This document shows, piece after piece, positions 29,701 through 37,085 of a stretch of DNA of 64,000 bases (position 1 is the stretch's first letter; every line of letters starts with the position of its first letter). The position numbers were made by a program, and so were the translations under genes. The notes beneath the pieces were generated by a model that was given only the letters and a program-made list of their open reading frames with translations, had not been told where the DNA came from and did not search any database. Source of the stretch: Heterobilharzia americana (taxonomy: Eukaryota; Platyhelminthes; Trematoda; Strigeidida; Schistosomatidae); contig OX104134.1 in assembly GCA_944470555.2 (NCBI GenBank), positions 56,411,890 to 56,475,889 on the forward strand. Reading direction: 5' to 3'.

Positions 29701-32700
29701 ATAAAGAGGATAGGCTTCCCCTGACCACAGATTTCGTGAAACATGTTCGAGACATTTCACACACGGCCTGTTGAGGGTCATTAGACTGGTTCGATTGTGT
29801 CAATGTCAAACAAGGGAAACCCACACCATCGGTATCGGAGTATCACGGAGAAGTGCGCTACTTTCACGTCGACGTCCACTAAACTCCCTACCTCTTCGTA
29901 TAGGGAAGGCAGCACCAGCATGGTACTGCTGGTTATCCACCGAAAACATCTTCCTGATATCATACCCCGTAAAACCAGCAGCACAACTTCGCCCTTGGAC
30001 CCCCCCCATTACGATGGTAACTGCTTTTTGCCTTATCACTAACCAATAGACCTTTGTGACATGATAGGACTTCAAGGAACATATGAGGCAGCTAAGATAA
30101 CTCTTTGGGTCATTGTAATATGCAAACTCGACCAATACCTCAAATTGGCAGCTATGGTTCCAGTATTTAGTTCTTATAGCTTATTGTGTCAACCAAGTTA
30201 CCGTTTTGCATGATGAACAAGTCACGATCACAACGCTTTTATTCAAGAACTACTTAAATGAAGAAAAGGTGAGAAAATCTATCTTCTAGATTATAATATC
30301 CATATTTCGTAGGTTCATGTTAAATGCATAAGACAAAAAACCACCGCTGAGTCAAACTGCTTGATAACCATACACAGTAGGCGGAAGAACGAGCAATTTA
30401 CACAAAGGTAAATGAGTTACGGTATCTTGAAACCAACCCACGGGACTCACCACAGCATGAGTCATAAATAATTGGTGAGTCAGATAAAGGGTATTACGAT
30501 GTATAATGAAAAATGTTTTAGTCTAGTGAAGAAGTAAATCTTCAAGTAACCTATTTAAGCAAAACTTAGCATAATTTTAAAGAAAGAGGCGAACCTCAAT
30601 CAGAACAGTAAGAGAGTTATACACCATAGAAAAATCAGATACAAAAGGGTTGTTCACAACAAAGTGGCCACTAGACTCACGTGAACTTTAGTTGGAATAC
30701 TGATCCACCAGTATCCACACAAGCAGCTAATGAAGAAACAGTGGTAAAACAGCAGAGATTGATTGAATGATCAACACCGTGTGCATCATCGATTATGCAA
30801 AGCAGGCGCCCGTAACTGCTAGTATAGGACAAAGAACTTCTATTTTTCTCAGCCACTGAAGTTTCTTGCGGTAGGAAGTCGTGAGTGACTTGACTGGAGT
30901 TGTGATAGTTACCATTTCCCCGTGTTGTTTCTATCGCATCACATTCCTCATCAGGACTATATAAACGACCCTTTATCAGATCTTGTTCAGACTTATCACA
31001 TAGGACCGACGCAGGAATTTGCCAGAGTGCAATTCTACCACTGCAATAAGCAGACATTAAAAGAGTCCCATTTGGATTTTGGCTTAAAACAGTTATTGGA
31101 CCTTGGCCTTCACCAACTTTCGCTTCAGGAGTATTTGTCGGACTTATGTTACCAAAACAGAGCTTCAAAACTTGATGTAAATCTGTGCGACATGAAAAAG
31201 TTAAGAGATAAAATTACAATGAATATTTTATGCAGCAGTAAAATTGATAAGTAAACGTGATGCTCAGAAAAAAAACAAATACAGCATAAATCGCAGCTGA
31301 TGGGGAAAATTTTTAGCTCAGGAGTATGATTTTGGTGGTTGTGTTCCTTGAGCTGGATGGTTTTAATCGTGAAGCTTTCATTGTCATTCTAAACAAAATC
31401 ACAAAGAAGTTTGTGCTGATGAAGTTGTCTAGAATAACAATGAAAATTTCACGATCAAATCATTCAGCTAAGAGAACACGACAGCATCAAAATTCATCAT
31501 AGGTGTCAGCAGTTGAATAACACTTATTTTAAACTCAGCTTAAATTACAAGCAACTACATGTACCTTACTTGTACAACCGATTATAACTTCACAACAATG
31601 AGACAAGAATCATTTGTATTCCTAAAGGATAAAAAACTGAAATTAAGGTGTACATTCTTAGCTAATGAGAATTCATTTTGACGGCAGAACGTTTAGTGTA
31701 TGTCGTAAGACTATGATGCGGATATGAGCAAGTAAAGTTTCAATCTTTCATTTCATTATGGTAATCCACTTTAGCTTACCTTGAAAAGAATGTGTTTGAT
31801 GGTGATTATCCTCAAAATCCCACGCAGTCTAAAAACATTTCTAAAACTTGATTTTACCCCATTTTCTTTATCAAGAATATAACTTAATAGACTCAAAAAT
31901 ATCTTGAATAAAGGAGCCGGTGTCGAAAGCTTTCTGACGTGCACAAAGATAATATCTGATATGAGTAAAGAAAAAGGATCCCTTCACGAGTAAAAACAGC
32001 AAGTAATTGAGATAAAAACACACGGATGTGAATCCAATATAAATAACTCACTGAAAATAAATACAACACCTTTGCTAGTTCCAATCGCCACATACTTACG
32101 AAAAGACTAAAAAGGTACAAATATGAACAAGAAACATTGTTAGGCATTAGAGTTCTTACAATTAGACATAATGAATAGGCTTTACAAAATTATGAATGAA
32201 GCATAAGTAAACTACGATTATTACTGTTTGATATAGCCTCAAAAGATAACAGAAAATGTTTTAAGCTAATAGGAACCGTACGTCTGAAAATAAATGGAAA
32301 CCATAATCGATGAAAGCTTATTATATTGGTAATTCTTCCTGAAGTGCTACTGCTAACTTATCAATGAATGGAATAACCAAAATCCTTGACTACGTCTTAA
32401 AAACCTTACATCAGACTGCATGTAACTGACGAGAGCCAAAGATAAAACTACGAAACCTAAGCTGGAAGTCATCTCCAGATGAAATTAGAATATGTGGAAA
32501 GGTGATAACAAGATACACTTGACTTTTAAAAAGTCAGCATTTTCTCCAATGCTGTCTAAACTATAGGGGAATCAGTTTGATTAATATCGTATCCAAGCTC
32601 CTAGGACCCACAGTTATTTCACGCCTGACTCGATTATGACCGCAACAAACCCTAGAAAATCAGGCAGGTTTCGGACGTGGGCAAGGGTGCACCGAACAGA

Positions 32701-35700
32701 TTTTGACCCTCCGACAGGTTCCGGAACACAGGCATGCCTAATGGTGGCCAATATTTGCCACGTTTCTCAACGCGATGTCGGCAATTGACTCTGTCGATTG
32801 AGAGGTGGTGTGGCAGTGTTTGACTGTGGGAGGAGTACCGGGCAAGTATGTACCGCTAATCAAAGCTCGAGCTCATGTAGCCGTGTCAGGGTTCATGGAA
32901 AGTTGCCATGTGAATTGAAGACAACTAGTGGTGTCCGCCAGGCATGTCCACTGCCACCGTTCTTATTTAAATTTGTTATTGATGTGCTAGTGGACGTAAC
33001 CTTAGATACGTCTGACTTCACAGGGATTGATCTACTCTCTAGAAGTCATTTGGTTGACTTGGAGTATGCAGACGACATTGTCCTGCTAGGTGAAGACGCT
33101 GACAAAATGCAGGGTTTCGTGAACCTGTCTATTGTAAAATGATGCTCCAGGAATGGTCTGCTGCATGTACTCCCAGTTTAGTGATAGGGAGTGAAATGGT
33201 GGGATGCATCGAACACTTCACTTGCATCAGCCCAAACGGATTGGTTGCTGACGAAATCTGTTTGAATACAGAAGACCTGTTTGGCATTTCTCAACTTGTC
33301 ATTTGTGGCGGTCACTGGGGAGATATTCAACTATCTACCAAAGGACAAATATACTGCGCTGCAGTCCGTTCTGTTGTACGGCCGAAACATAGCCGCTGAA
33401 AGCAGATATGAAAAGGTTACACGCTTTTGATTACAAGTACATTCGTAGCATTGCTCGCGTTTACTGGAATCACTGTGAGCAATGTTGAGGAAAGGGCACT
33501 AGGCAAGACAGGTAAGTGAATTCATAAGGTTCTGAACCTTATTTGACTGAGGTGGCTTGAACATGTACTGTGCATGCTGAGTCACCGTCTACCTCGATGT
33601 CCAATGCTGACGGAAGTTGAATTAGGTCGGAAGAGAGTTACAGTGTCCAAACTCAGACGTGACACCAACCCGAGAAGTTCTTGACTGTTGCTGGGAGGTG
33701 TAGACTGCCTCGTTGGGGTCCACGAGACGACAGCAATCAGTAGAGGTCTCTTGGTGAAAATCGGTCACAATGGTACAATGTACTCACTCTGACATCTAAA
33801 GCTTGAATTTTTTTGACTAACCTTACTTTTCAGATTCCCTCCCTTCCGATACATTTTTGTTTACTTTGATATGTCTTTCGTATCTTATTTCTTGTATATT
33901 AAAGTGTGGTAACTTGAACTGATGCACATGTGTGAAGTTTTATGTTGATTTTTACCTTGAAAGTCAATCGCGTGAGTCAGAGAGCAACACCTTTGATCAC
34001 CAACTTAATAGTTCATGGTGCTTAACCAATTCCTTCTGTCCAAATAACGAAAATGTACGACGGATTTCTACCACTGCATTTAATCACAACAAATGGTATA
34101 TAAATGAAGTTTACAAAATGATATATAGATAACAAACACCATACACGATATAAAAATCCTGTAGTGTTTGTAATAGTGTTCTGCAACAAGATTCTTAAAC
34201 AGCTTGGTTCATCTATACTGGTAATAAATCTTGTGATTGTATAATGCATCTTAAGAAACGTTAAATTTCGCAAGATATGAGCGACAGTGAATAAATATCC
34301 CCTTTAGTTTTTCAAACGACTATACTTCTGTAAGTACAGTAAATCATGATCCGCCTGCAAAAATATGGCTAAACTACTTTTAAAATGGAAAATCCATTGT
34401 TTTTTCAAAAATTTCCCTGACCTGCATTAACTGACGGATTTAACTTGAAAATCTAGGCTAACTTTGACAATGGTTAGCAGAATATTAAATATGATCAGCT
34501 TGAATCACACCTACCACGACTAAGAGGACTGAATCACACCTGTATCTGTCATAAACTTGACGCAAAAGTACTGATTGCTTTGGCTAGCCTTTCTCAACAC
34601 ATTCACATCATAGTTATCCTAAACTAAAATAAGCGAGGATTTTCGTTGTTTTAAAGTGAGTACCAACCATAAAGAGAGACGCTATAGATTCTTTCTTTAT
34701 AGTTGACCACTATCACAAACTTCAAAAGTCGCTATTAAAGTGACGAGAATGGATTAAGTGAATAAGAAATCACTAGTGAAATGTATTGCAGTGAATCCAC
34801 TAATGTAAAAGTGCGACTTACAAAAAATGACTACATATTCTACCCATGAAAAGCCACCACAGTGCATCGAGTAAATCCACAATTATTTGCCTGGAATTAA
34901 CCGAGAAAAAACCTAAATCAGAGGGTGCAAAATAGTTGGGGTTGAATTTGATTCTACAGCTTGAATACCTTTTAGAATACTTATGCGCATACATTGATCA
35001 CCTTATGCGGAAACAAAGTAAGAAGACAATACCTCTGTTAATTAACTTCCTGAGGACTACAAGCGAGGTGACTGACAAAATAATCGTGTTTCTTCACACC
35101 CATGACTTGAAAGGCACATCTCATTTTTACACATGAAAGTTTCCGTTGATTTCCTGATAAAAGGCACACTGTGAATTTCTCCAAGTAACAACTGTAGAGG
35201 CATCCAGTTGCAAAAATCTACTGACACTTCATTGCAAAAGTTCGCAACTGATAAAACAATGAAGCAAACTATACCTTACACAACTTAATTAGTTGGCAAA
35301 AAACCTAGAGAAGGAACCAGTATTTGCCTCACAAAACATCGCTTACCAAGACATATCAAGTAAATCTTGAATACTAAACACACTGAACAATTATCAACTA
35401 TAGTTAAGCAATTTACCTAAATTACTAGCACAACTTACTGAAATATTAGATAAGCTTGAAAATACCGATCACAGATCACTGACACAGGATAACTTCATGT
35501 CAACTTTCATATGCAAAAACCGGTTAAGATGCAAAATGAAGTGGAACTCACTATACAGGAAGGGTAACCCACACTGCCCTTCAATGATGCATTCTTCAGC
35601 TGACTAGAAACAGAAGATAGGACAGCTTTACGAATAAACACTGATGAAGTATTGGATGGTCTTGATGACTGCACAGATTGCAAGGAAGCAGGGGAACATG

Positions 35701-35853
35701 TTCTGACAGTGATATCATCTGAATTGGTAAAAGTCGGGAACTAAGATACCGTACCAACACTGGCTTGAAGTATATCTGCCTCAATATCGGAATCAATCCT
35801 ATCTTCTTCAGATATACATGAGCCCACTAAGCTAAAGAGATCAGGAGAGCTAA
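4220..35853 (-). CDS. VPS8: VPS8 (CORVET tethering complex subunit), multi-exon gene, overall extent
   Basis: VPS8 belongs to the CORVET complex, which tethers early endosomes for Rab5-dependent fusion; the family has an N-terminal WD40 propeller, a clathrin-like alpha-solenoid and a C-terminal RING. Seen here: successive minus-strand exons whose splice phases fit at most junctions and whose translations follow animal VPS8 in order. Marks include KYVAIGTSKG, TGGSVFQLKF, MGIRCR, a DRQT...TVDIS segment, GERAC...RTWDE, KPDFIWSDLY, AVKICW, and an LLV/LAFASESFCHQRLPPPLD segment. Between about 8.46 and 10.38 kb, and between 4.41 and 5.82 kb, exons are missing or only weakly placed. The RING finger and stop codon were not found and may lie in unread exons below 4.2 kb. 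Odd points: an in-frame TAG near the 5' end, one frame break and one intron without a GT donor. Introns are packed with mobile elements. Identity is confident; gene completeness is not. Confidence 0.87.
4625..4840. repeat. Foldback repeat (arms ~85 bp)
   Basis: Left arm 4629-4714 and right arm 4752-4837 are imperfect reverse complements: CATTTTAGTCTGTTTATTAG against its counterpart AACAGACTAAAATG, and TACTGATAACGTTTC against GAAACGTTATCCAGTA. The loop is about 37 nt. The right arm and its flank (to ~4875) are related to 51.68-51.79 kb. In a VPS8 intron. Confidence 0.65.
5824..6091 (-). CDS. VPS8: VPS8 exon (distal solenoid)
   Basis: 268 nt, acceptor TTTTGTAG, donor GTAATC, in phase 2 and out phase 0. 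It reads YKVCEHIHRTCGNELLVLKY then ILRLKK, placed where animal VPS8 has the VATHFSGHIETVIKKL block, followed by a poorly conserved Ser-rich part and SEAVKLASCIFQCLES. Identity rests mainly on phase, order and helix pattern. Confidence 0.7.
6235..6335 (-). mobile_element. tRNA-like SINE head
   Basis: Minus strand: TAGCTCAGTGGTTA (A box) and, ~30 nt on, GGGTTCAAACC (B box), both close to Pol III consensus. No acceptor-stem pairing or complete cloverleaf was seen, so this is read as a SINE head and not a tRNA gene. Confidence 0.55.
6426..6745 (+). mobile_element. Related SINE copy with decayed hammerhead
   Basis: Shares with the copy at 13.1-13.35 kb a hammerhead-like block at 6541-6577 (GACGA, stem II GTGC-TAAAA-GCA, TAAA in place of GAAA, then CTAGGTCCAGG) and the tail TTGGTGGTCACATTG...GATCAGCATT. 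G12 is lost and C3-U4 are changed, so inactive. In a VPS8 intron, antisense. Confidence 0.55.
7654..7848 (-). other. Unassigned open frame, ~62 codons, inside VPS8 intron
   Basis: Reads NLNSFLAVYELLVYLIEQQL and then YEAAVYLVPYAV to a TAA, less AT-rich than its flanks. No acceptor/donor pair was found and it does not resemble VPS8. Could be part of an unknown repeat. Confidence 0.3.
8320..8462 (-). CDS. VPS8: VPS8 exon (solenoid, HIEQCVSLSSDKEL)
   Basis: 143 nt, acceptor TTACTAG, donor GTAAGT, in phase 0 and out phase 2. It encodes LFELVCSVSNKLSNG and ends LKHIEQCVSLSSDKEL, matching VFNYIHNILS...MDHIEELVSLKPCKAAEL. Its phase fits the next exon at 5824-6091. Confidence 0.87.
9440..9640 (-). 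mobile_element. tRNA-headed SINE, family with GGTTCGAACC box
   Basis: Minus strand: A box-like GACTCAGTGTTCTAGG, B box GGTTCGAACCC (9555-9566), then a body with CAGCCAGGTAGTATCATTAA and ATAGGTGTGGCCCA. The body recurs at 17.9, 20.1 and 23.0 kb. Confidence 0.6.
9717..9854 (-). CDS. Candidate VPS8 exon(s) between the solenoid exons
   Basis: An open frame after AATTAG reads ARSFVSVASKTLVEGFFKVY...HAFYRILLIEKKFE up to a GTGAAC donor. Its helix pattern resembles the AEFYQICEFMY...IIDCYLRDPLRE stretch, the part missing between the exons at 10384-10621 and 8320-8462. A 19-nt segment at 9945-9963 (SLELLE) could bridge from the upstream exon in phase. The downstream phase (1) does not meet the next exon (0), so at least one piece is still missing or the boundaries are wrong. 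Confidence 0.35.
10384..10621 (-). CDS. VPS8: VPS8 exon (solenoid, FIIRQLSLLNSEEI)
   Basis: 238 nt, acceptor ACAACAG, donor GTTCGT, in phase 2 and out phase 0. It reads GQSRRQQLYNCLLLTSLP, a polar loop, then IFIFIIRQLSLLNSEEIKIN and NLIYQ, matching LFTFLARQLAKPDNTLFVNR...LFDQ in animal VPS8. Confidence 0.87.
11965..12140 (-). CDS. VPS8: VPS8 exon (solenoid, YPFLHSLLQY)
   Basis: 176 nt, acceptor TTTACAG, donor GTAAAT, in phase 0 and out phase 2. It reads VFNLMLSESLVN, then YPFLHSLLQYSPIDFLNLLT, matching YPYIRTLLHFDTREFLNVLA. It joins by phase to the exon at 10384-10621. Confidence 0.92.
12732..12862 (-). CDS. VPS8: VPS8 exon (solenoid, LAFASESFCHQRLPPPLD)
   Basis: 131 nt, acceptor GTTTAG, donor GTTAGT, in phase 1 and out phase 0. 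The junction restores G-KDEKNRIEKCVHCLLVLLR, then LAFASESFCHQRLPPPLDQN, aligned with GNKLLVYISCCLAGRAYPLG of animal VPS8. Confidence 0.88.
13081..13345 (+). mobile_element. SINE with tRNA-like head and decayed hammerhead (second subfamily)
   Basis: Plus strand: A box-like AGATCATTGGTAACG, B box-like GAGTTTGAATCTC, then at 13164-13191 a hammerhead-like stretch CTGACAA / GCAC / GAAA / CCTGG / GTC. G8 is changed to A and the stem II loop is deleted, so it should be inactive. The tail (TTGGTGGTCACAC...GATCAGCACT) is shared with the copy at 6.4-6.7 kb. Lies in a VPS8 intron, antisense to the gene. Confidence 0.6.
14438..14579 (-). CDS. VPS8: VPS8 exon (AVKICW...YTDIL)
   Basis: 142 nt, acceptor TGCACAG, donor GTAAAA, in phase 0 and out phase 1. 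It encodes AVKICWTECLFDAYLHLYTD followed by an acidic helix, the counterpart of VVLMCWENRLYDAMIYVYNR. Confidence 0.92.
14672..14729. repeat. (TA)n microsatellite
   Basis: About 29 uninterrupted TA units, ending where dispersed repeat A begins. Confidence 0.97.
14735..15080 (+). mobile_element. Dispersed repeat A, copy 1
   Basis: Contains GACAGTAACTGCTTTTTATC, GGTCGGGTCATTGTGATAC and CCCGACTACCAC, recurring at 25.1 kb (inverted) and 29.9 kb. No coding capacity seen; lies just after a (TA)n tract. Nature unknown (possibly untranslated region of a LINE or a non-autonomous element). Confidence 0.55.
16138..16483 (-). CDS. VPS8: VPS8 exon: alpha-solenoid
   Basis: 346 nt, acceptor TTTACAG, donor GTAAGC, in phase 2 and out phase 0. 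It reads DFIWSDLYPAVRHHPQLTSD, then LKSLPPFGQL, later LPPDMTNHFIKWCL, and ends RLHPSCLDFNH. The last block fuses directly with AVKICW of the 14438-14579 exon to give the SLDIQQVVLMCW motif of animal VPS8. Contains two close cysteines (CTECC) in a loop. Confidence 0.9.
17490..17755 (-). CDS. VPS8: VPS8 exon: start of alpha-solenoid
   Basis: 266 nt, acceptor TTTTAG, donor GTAGGT, in phase 0 and out phase 2. It begins SVTFLLRRKQLLLALNYMEA (the position of RVDHLLKQDCLTEALALAWS) and ends IVRIACMIKK. Across the junction it continues as P-DFIWSDLY, matching LLLQRKDLLFSQMY. Confidence 0.88.
17900..18090 (-). mobile_element. tRNA-headed SINE, same family as at 9.4 kb
   Basis: Shares CACACCTATTATATGAGGGT and the GGTTCGAACC box with the 9.4-kb copy, same orientation. 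In the VPS8 intron between 17755 and 18528. Confidence 0.6.
18528..18638 (-). CDS. VPS8: VPS8 exon (GERAC...RTWDE)
   Basis: 111 nt, phase 0 at both ends, acceptor TTTATAG, donor GTAAGC. It encodes AFAGERACMHSLTAYRSQ, LLLLGETGLYLI and TLRTWDE, which tracks GEKACYQSISSYGGQ, IFYLGTKSVYVM and MLRSWRE almost position for position. Confidence 0.92.
20070..20235 (-). mobile_element. Diverged tRNA-headed SINE copy
   Basis: Shows the same order of blocks (CACAGTTATTGTTTGA, CTACTTGGCTG, GACAGACGG, GGGTTTGACTTTA) with many substitutions. Oldest-looking copy of this family here. Confidence 0.45.
20684..20863 (-). CDS. VPS8: VPS8 exon (TVDISNTHLRYN)
   Basis: 180 nt, phase 0 at both ends, acceptor TTTGCAG, donor GTTTCA. 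It reads TVDISNTHLRYNSDLFK, matching TVEISEVQLVYNSSHFK, then a longer fluke-specific loop and GLSR. Joined to the next exon it gives GLSR-AFAGERAC, the counterpart of the VSQALALVGEKAC block. Confidence 0.85.
20908..20990 (-). CDS. VPS8: VPS8 exon (YALSLYDRQT); 3' boundary uncertain
   Basis: Starts after ATTTCAG in phase 1 and reads TKPVYQRSYALSLYDRQTIL. The DRQT matches the IDRQT of animal VPS8, followed five to nine residues later by TVDIS in the next exon. There is no GT dinucleotide on the minus strand between this match and the next acceptor, so the right end given (before GATAAA, phase 0) is only one possibility. Confidence 0.62.
22593..22628 (-). CDS. VPS8: VPS8 micro-exon with apparent one-base frame break
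   Basis: 36 nt between TTTTTAG and GTGAGC. Entry in phase 0 reads WIS..., while the frame that leaves toward the next exon reads SIVVVDE. Together they mirror the WINSRTVVLLDS block of animal VPS8. The two halves lie in frames offset by one base, so an indel near 22615-22625 would be needed to keep the reading frame. It could be an assembly error, an allele, or a misplaced exon boundary. Confidence 0.5.
22960..23150 (+). mobile_element. tRNA-headed SINE, opposite orientation
   Basis: Plus strand: A box-like TAGCTCGGTAATTTAGG, B box GGGTTCGAGCC, then AGTAGTACCACTAG and CACAATAGGTGTGGCTCAG. Same family as the copies at 9.4, 17.9 and 20.1 kb. Confidence 0.6.
24217..24498 (-). CDS. VPS8: VPS8 exon: propeller segment (LAFGRGSVIQIM)
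   Basis: Acceptor ATTTTAG, donor GTAATT, phase 0 at both ends. It reads GPPAFLPCLNWYWC then RAFLAFGRGSVIQIMQV, which follows the PLLAWHF...LAFCRGDVVHFL block of animal VPS8. The distal part (LLYSFSFEQNFLNLK) matches the YYDLINFT region just before the WINSRTVVLLD block. Confidence 0.87.
25110..25275 (-). mobile_element. Dispersed repeat A, copy 2 (inverted)
   Basis: The reverse complement reads GGGAACTGCTTTTCATCTTA ... GGTTGGGTCATTGTGATATC ... CTGACCACCACG, matching copies at 14.7 and 29.9 kb. Directly precedes the RT fragment at 25.4 kb. Confidence 0.55.
25340..26290 (+). mobile_element. Non-LTR retrotransposon reverse-transcriptase fragment
   Basis: Frames on the plus strand, broken by shifts and stops, give IPAAWKDIKIVPVPKSVTP, then HPIAVTCPFLKIMQKL, GDPSQFAYKSKRSILDTT, YVRCAF, SEAGVPQGAFF, INFIKYSDDLTVSMPASSS and a distal IFRLTCH segment. 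The order (palm block, GVPQG, Y-x-DD with A to S) is that of a non-LTR reverse transcriptase. No complete ORF. Antisense to VPS8, in the intron between 24498 and 26718. Confidence 0.85.
26718..26928 (-). CDS. VPS8: VPS8 exon: propeller segment RVEICTIEAL
   Basis: Acceptor CTTTTAG, donor GTTAGT, in phase 2 and out phase 0. It encodes RVEICTIEALGF, a fluke-specific linker, then LLAITSFTKLIIVRLRPRIQV, matching the LLAMASLTKILVIGLKP block of animal VPS8. Confidence 0.88.
28285..28326 (-). CDS. VPS8: VPS8 micro-exon (MGIRCR)
   Basis: 42 nt after a strong pyrimidine tract and TTACAG acceptor. It encodes QPASMGIRCRVFL with one flanking base on the left and two on the right. Both phases match the exons at 30681-31182 and 26718-26928, and the joined reading aligns with the MGVR...SRCLF segment of animal VPS8. 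The donor (GTGCTA) is weak. Confidence 0.65.
28776..29600 (-). mobile_element. RTE (SR2-like) fragment, distal RT part
   Basis: Minus-strand pieces match the RTE distal region: LSGEDAKRTQDPLNAASKRL, LVAEEISARYR, IIAWVCWIHHVSN and SHRLAQLSML. Frameshifts and stops throughout. Lies in the VPS8 intron between 28326 and 30681 in the sense direction. Confidence 0.75.
29880..30200 (+). mobile_element. Dispersed repeat A, copy 3
   Basis: Contains TGGTAACTGCTTTTTGCCTT, TTGGGTCATTGTAATATGC and CTCGACCAATACC, aligned with the other two copies. It sits next to an RTE fragment inside the VPS8 intron between 28326 and 30681. Confidence 0.5.
30681..31182 (-). CDS. VPS8: VPS8 exon: WD40 propeller blades
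   Basis: The longest coding exon, 502 nt, from a CGCACAG acceptor to a GTGAGT donor. It reads LHQVLKLCFGNIS..., then GPITVLSQNPNGTLLMSAY and SGRIALWQIP (a WD-type blade). About 50 polar residues follow that look like a fluke-specific loop, then GRLLCIIDDAHG and TGGSVFQLKF, the blade that reads SGGSVFEL in animals. In phase 1 and out phase 2; both fit the adjoining exons. Confidence 0.9.
31345..31480. repeat. Foldback repeat (arms ~50 bp)
   Basis: CTTGAGCTGGATGGTTTTAA...AATCGTGAAGCTTTCATTG (31349-31395) is the imperfect reverse complement of CAATGAAAATTTCACGAT...CAGCTAAGAG (31438-31482). The arm also resembles the blocks at 55.23-55.29 and 55.43-55.50 kb (GATCGTGGAGACTTCATTG), so it is a dispersed unit. 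Confidence 0.6.
32052..32106 (-). CDS. VPS8: VPS8 exon: first propeller strand (KYVAIGTSKG)
   Basis: 55 nt between a TTTTTAG acceptor and a GTGAGT donor. It encodes SFRKYVAIGTSKGVVFIF plus one base, the hallmark start of the VPS8 WD40 domain (IAVGTSHG in animals). In phase 0 and out phase 1; both match the neighbours. The intron upstream holds an antisense RTE copy. Confidence 0.85.
32560..33800 (+). mobile_element. RTE (SR2-like) reverse transcriptase copy, degraded
   Basis: Plus-strand frames give ISLINIVSKLLGPTVISRLT, ENQAGFGRGQGCTEQILTLR, SGVRQACPLPPFLFKFVIDV, LVDLEYADDIVLLGEDADKM, LQEWSAACTPSLVIGSEM and ISPNGLVADEI, then KGQIYCAAVRSV. The YADD catalytic motif is intact but the frame is broken by several indels and stops. 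Antisense to VPS8, in the intron between 32106 and 35552. Confidence 0.9.
35552..35740 (-). CDS. VPS8: VPS8 exon: N-terminal low-complexity segment before the propeller
   Basis: 63 codons, Ser-rich, ending in the stretch KGSVGYPSCI and then a GTGAGT donor in phase 0. It joins in phase 0 to the exon at 32052-32106, giving a junction that resembles the SLIAVGTSHG region of animal VPS8. Upstream it is preceded by ...ATCTTAG, which can be read either as an acceptor or as an in-frame TAG inside a longer exon (see findings). Similarity to other VPS8 proteins is loose here, as usual for this part, but the last ~25 residues (RKAVLSSVSSQLK...) match the pre-propeller helix pattern. Confidence 0.65.
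35741..35853 (-). pseudogene. Possible 5' extension of VPS8 exon, separated by in-frame TAG
   Basis: An acceptor-like ...CTTCTACAG is followed by an acidic, Ser-rich open frame (SEEDRIDSDIEADILQ) that runs in the same frame into the downstream exon, with a single TAG at 35741-35743 between them. The frame also reads back through the acceptor to an ATG at about 35888 (MSCLNKSPST). Acidic/Ser-rich sequence is typical of VPS8 N-termini, so this may be coding. It may equally be intron sequence if the TAG is part of an acceptor. Not resolved. Confidence 0.35.
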
Positions 35854-36116
35854 CTGTAGAAGGAGACTTATTAAGACAACTCATTTGGATGCAAAAATGA
35901 AATAACGCCAAACTTTTTTTCAGCCGCTTTCTCTTCGACCTTGAGATACAACATCCAACAACAATCAACATAAAAAGTGTGAGTAGATGAAAGTCATACT
36001 TACTGAGGTCTCTCTTCTATGTCCTGGGGCTCAGTCATTTTTTCGACTTACTCATTATTTGGCTTCAAAAGTCTTTTGAAGTTGACTGCACATAGGTTTC
36101 AAAGTATTGCAATACT

Positions 36117-37085
36117 TGATGGCAATGATCCAATATTCAGTATCTGTTTAACGAGCTTATGTAAACCAGTTGACTTCTTCTTGCTCGCTTCTTGGTCTTG
36201 CCGATTCTAATGCAGTAGATCCAGCCAATCTTCTGCTACAGCTCTGGTATACAGAACAGGAGGTTAATTATTGGTTGGCAAATAAAAGTGGACTAATGGA
36301 GTAATCTACTTACACCTGATTTAGGCGAAAAGGGGTGCAAAGTTATGAAGAACTTAGGTAGGTAGGGCCAACTCACGCCAGGCGCAAACTGGTTGTAGAG
36401 GTAAAACAGTTGGAATGGCATGATAGCGACAGATATCTTCTGCTTAGTTCGTATTCCAACTATATGTGGGTGGACCATGGGTCTCTACGTGACTGGTCAT
36501 GATTGCCAACTAGAAAGTTTTCCTCCACGATTTGCAGGCTGGCTTGAATAATGGAGCAGCGTAGCTACTGACGAACCCAGCGAATTGCTTGCAGTTCATG
36601 CTGTTGCAAACATCTTTTAGTAAACACCGGGCGTCACTATAATTATGCGCTACAAGTAGGGCGAGCACAGAATGAGAAAAGGGGAGTTAGAAGTATTTAT
36701 GGAAAATAAGCACCAGCTGTAATTGCGCATGGATCACGTTACAGATACTACGATTGGCTAACACAGGAATGGATGAACAAAATTTCAATCACTGCGGGTG
36801 AAGTTTTGTGGTAAGCCGACTGCGCTTGCGCAATTCTTTTGGCTATGGCTGCCTCCTTCGGCTCAGCCTTCCATATCTCACACACTCCGGTAGAATAGGG
36901 TTGCAGTGTCCAATATCCGATATCTTTTAACGAGCTGGTGTAAACCAACTGATCTCTTCGCGCTCGCTTTTAGGTCTTGAGGAATAATTCCAGGTCTTTG
37001 GTGGATTCCAATGCAGTAGGTCTACCCACTCGGCTGCTGTAGCTTTGGTAGGCCCAACGGGCGGTTGGGTGTTGGTTAGATTCAT
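36117..37085. repeat. Direct repeat pair (36117-36265 and 36930-37085)
   Basis: Both units share AATATTCAGTATCTGTTTAACGAG-like sequence, GTGTAAACCAACTGA-like sequence, TTCTAATGCAGTAGATC / TTCCAATGCAGTAGGTC and a TGCTGTAGCTTTGGTA block, diverged by perhaps a quarter of positions. No coding content recognised. They lead into the CR1-like element and may be its 5' region repeated. Confidence 0.55.
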
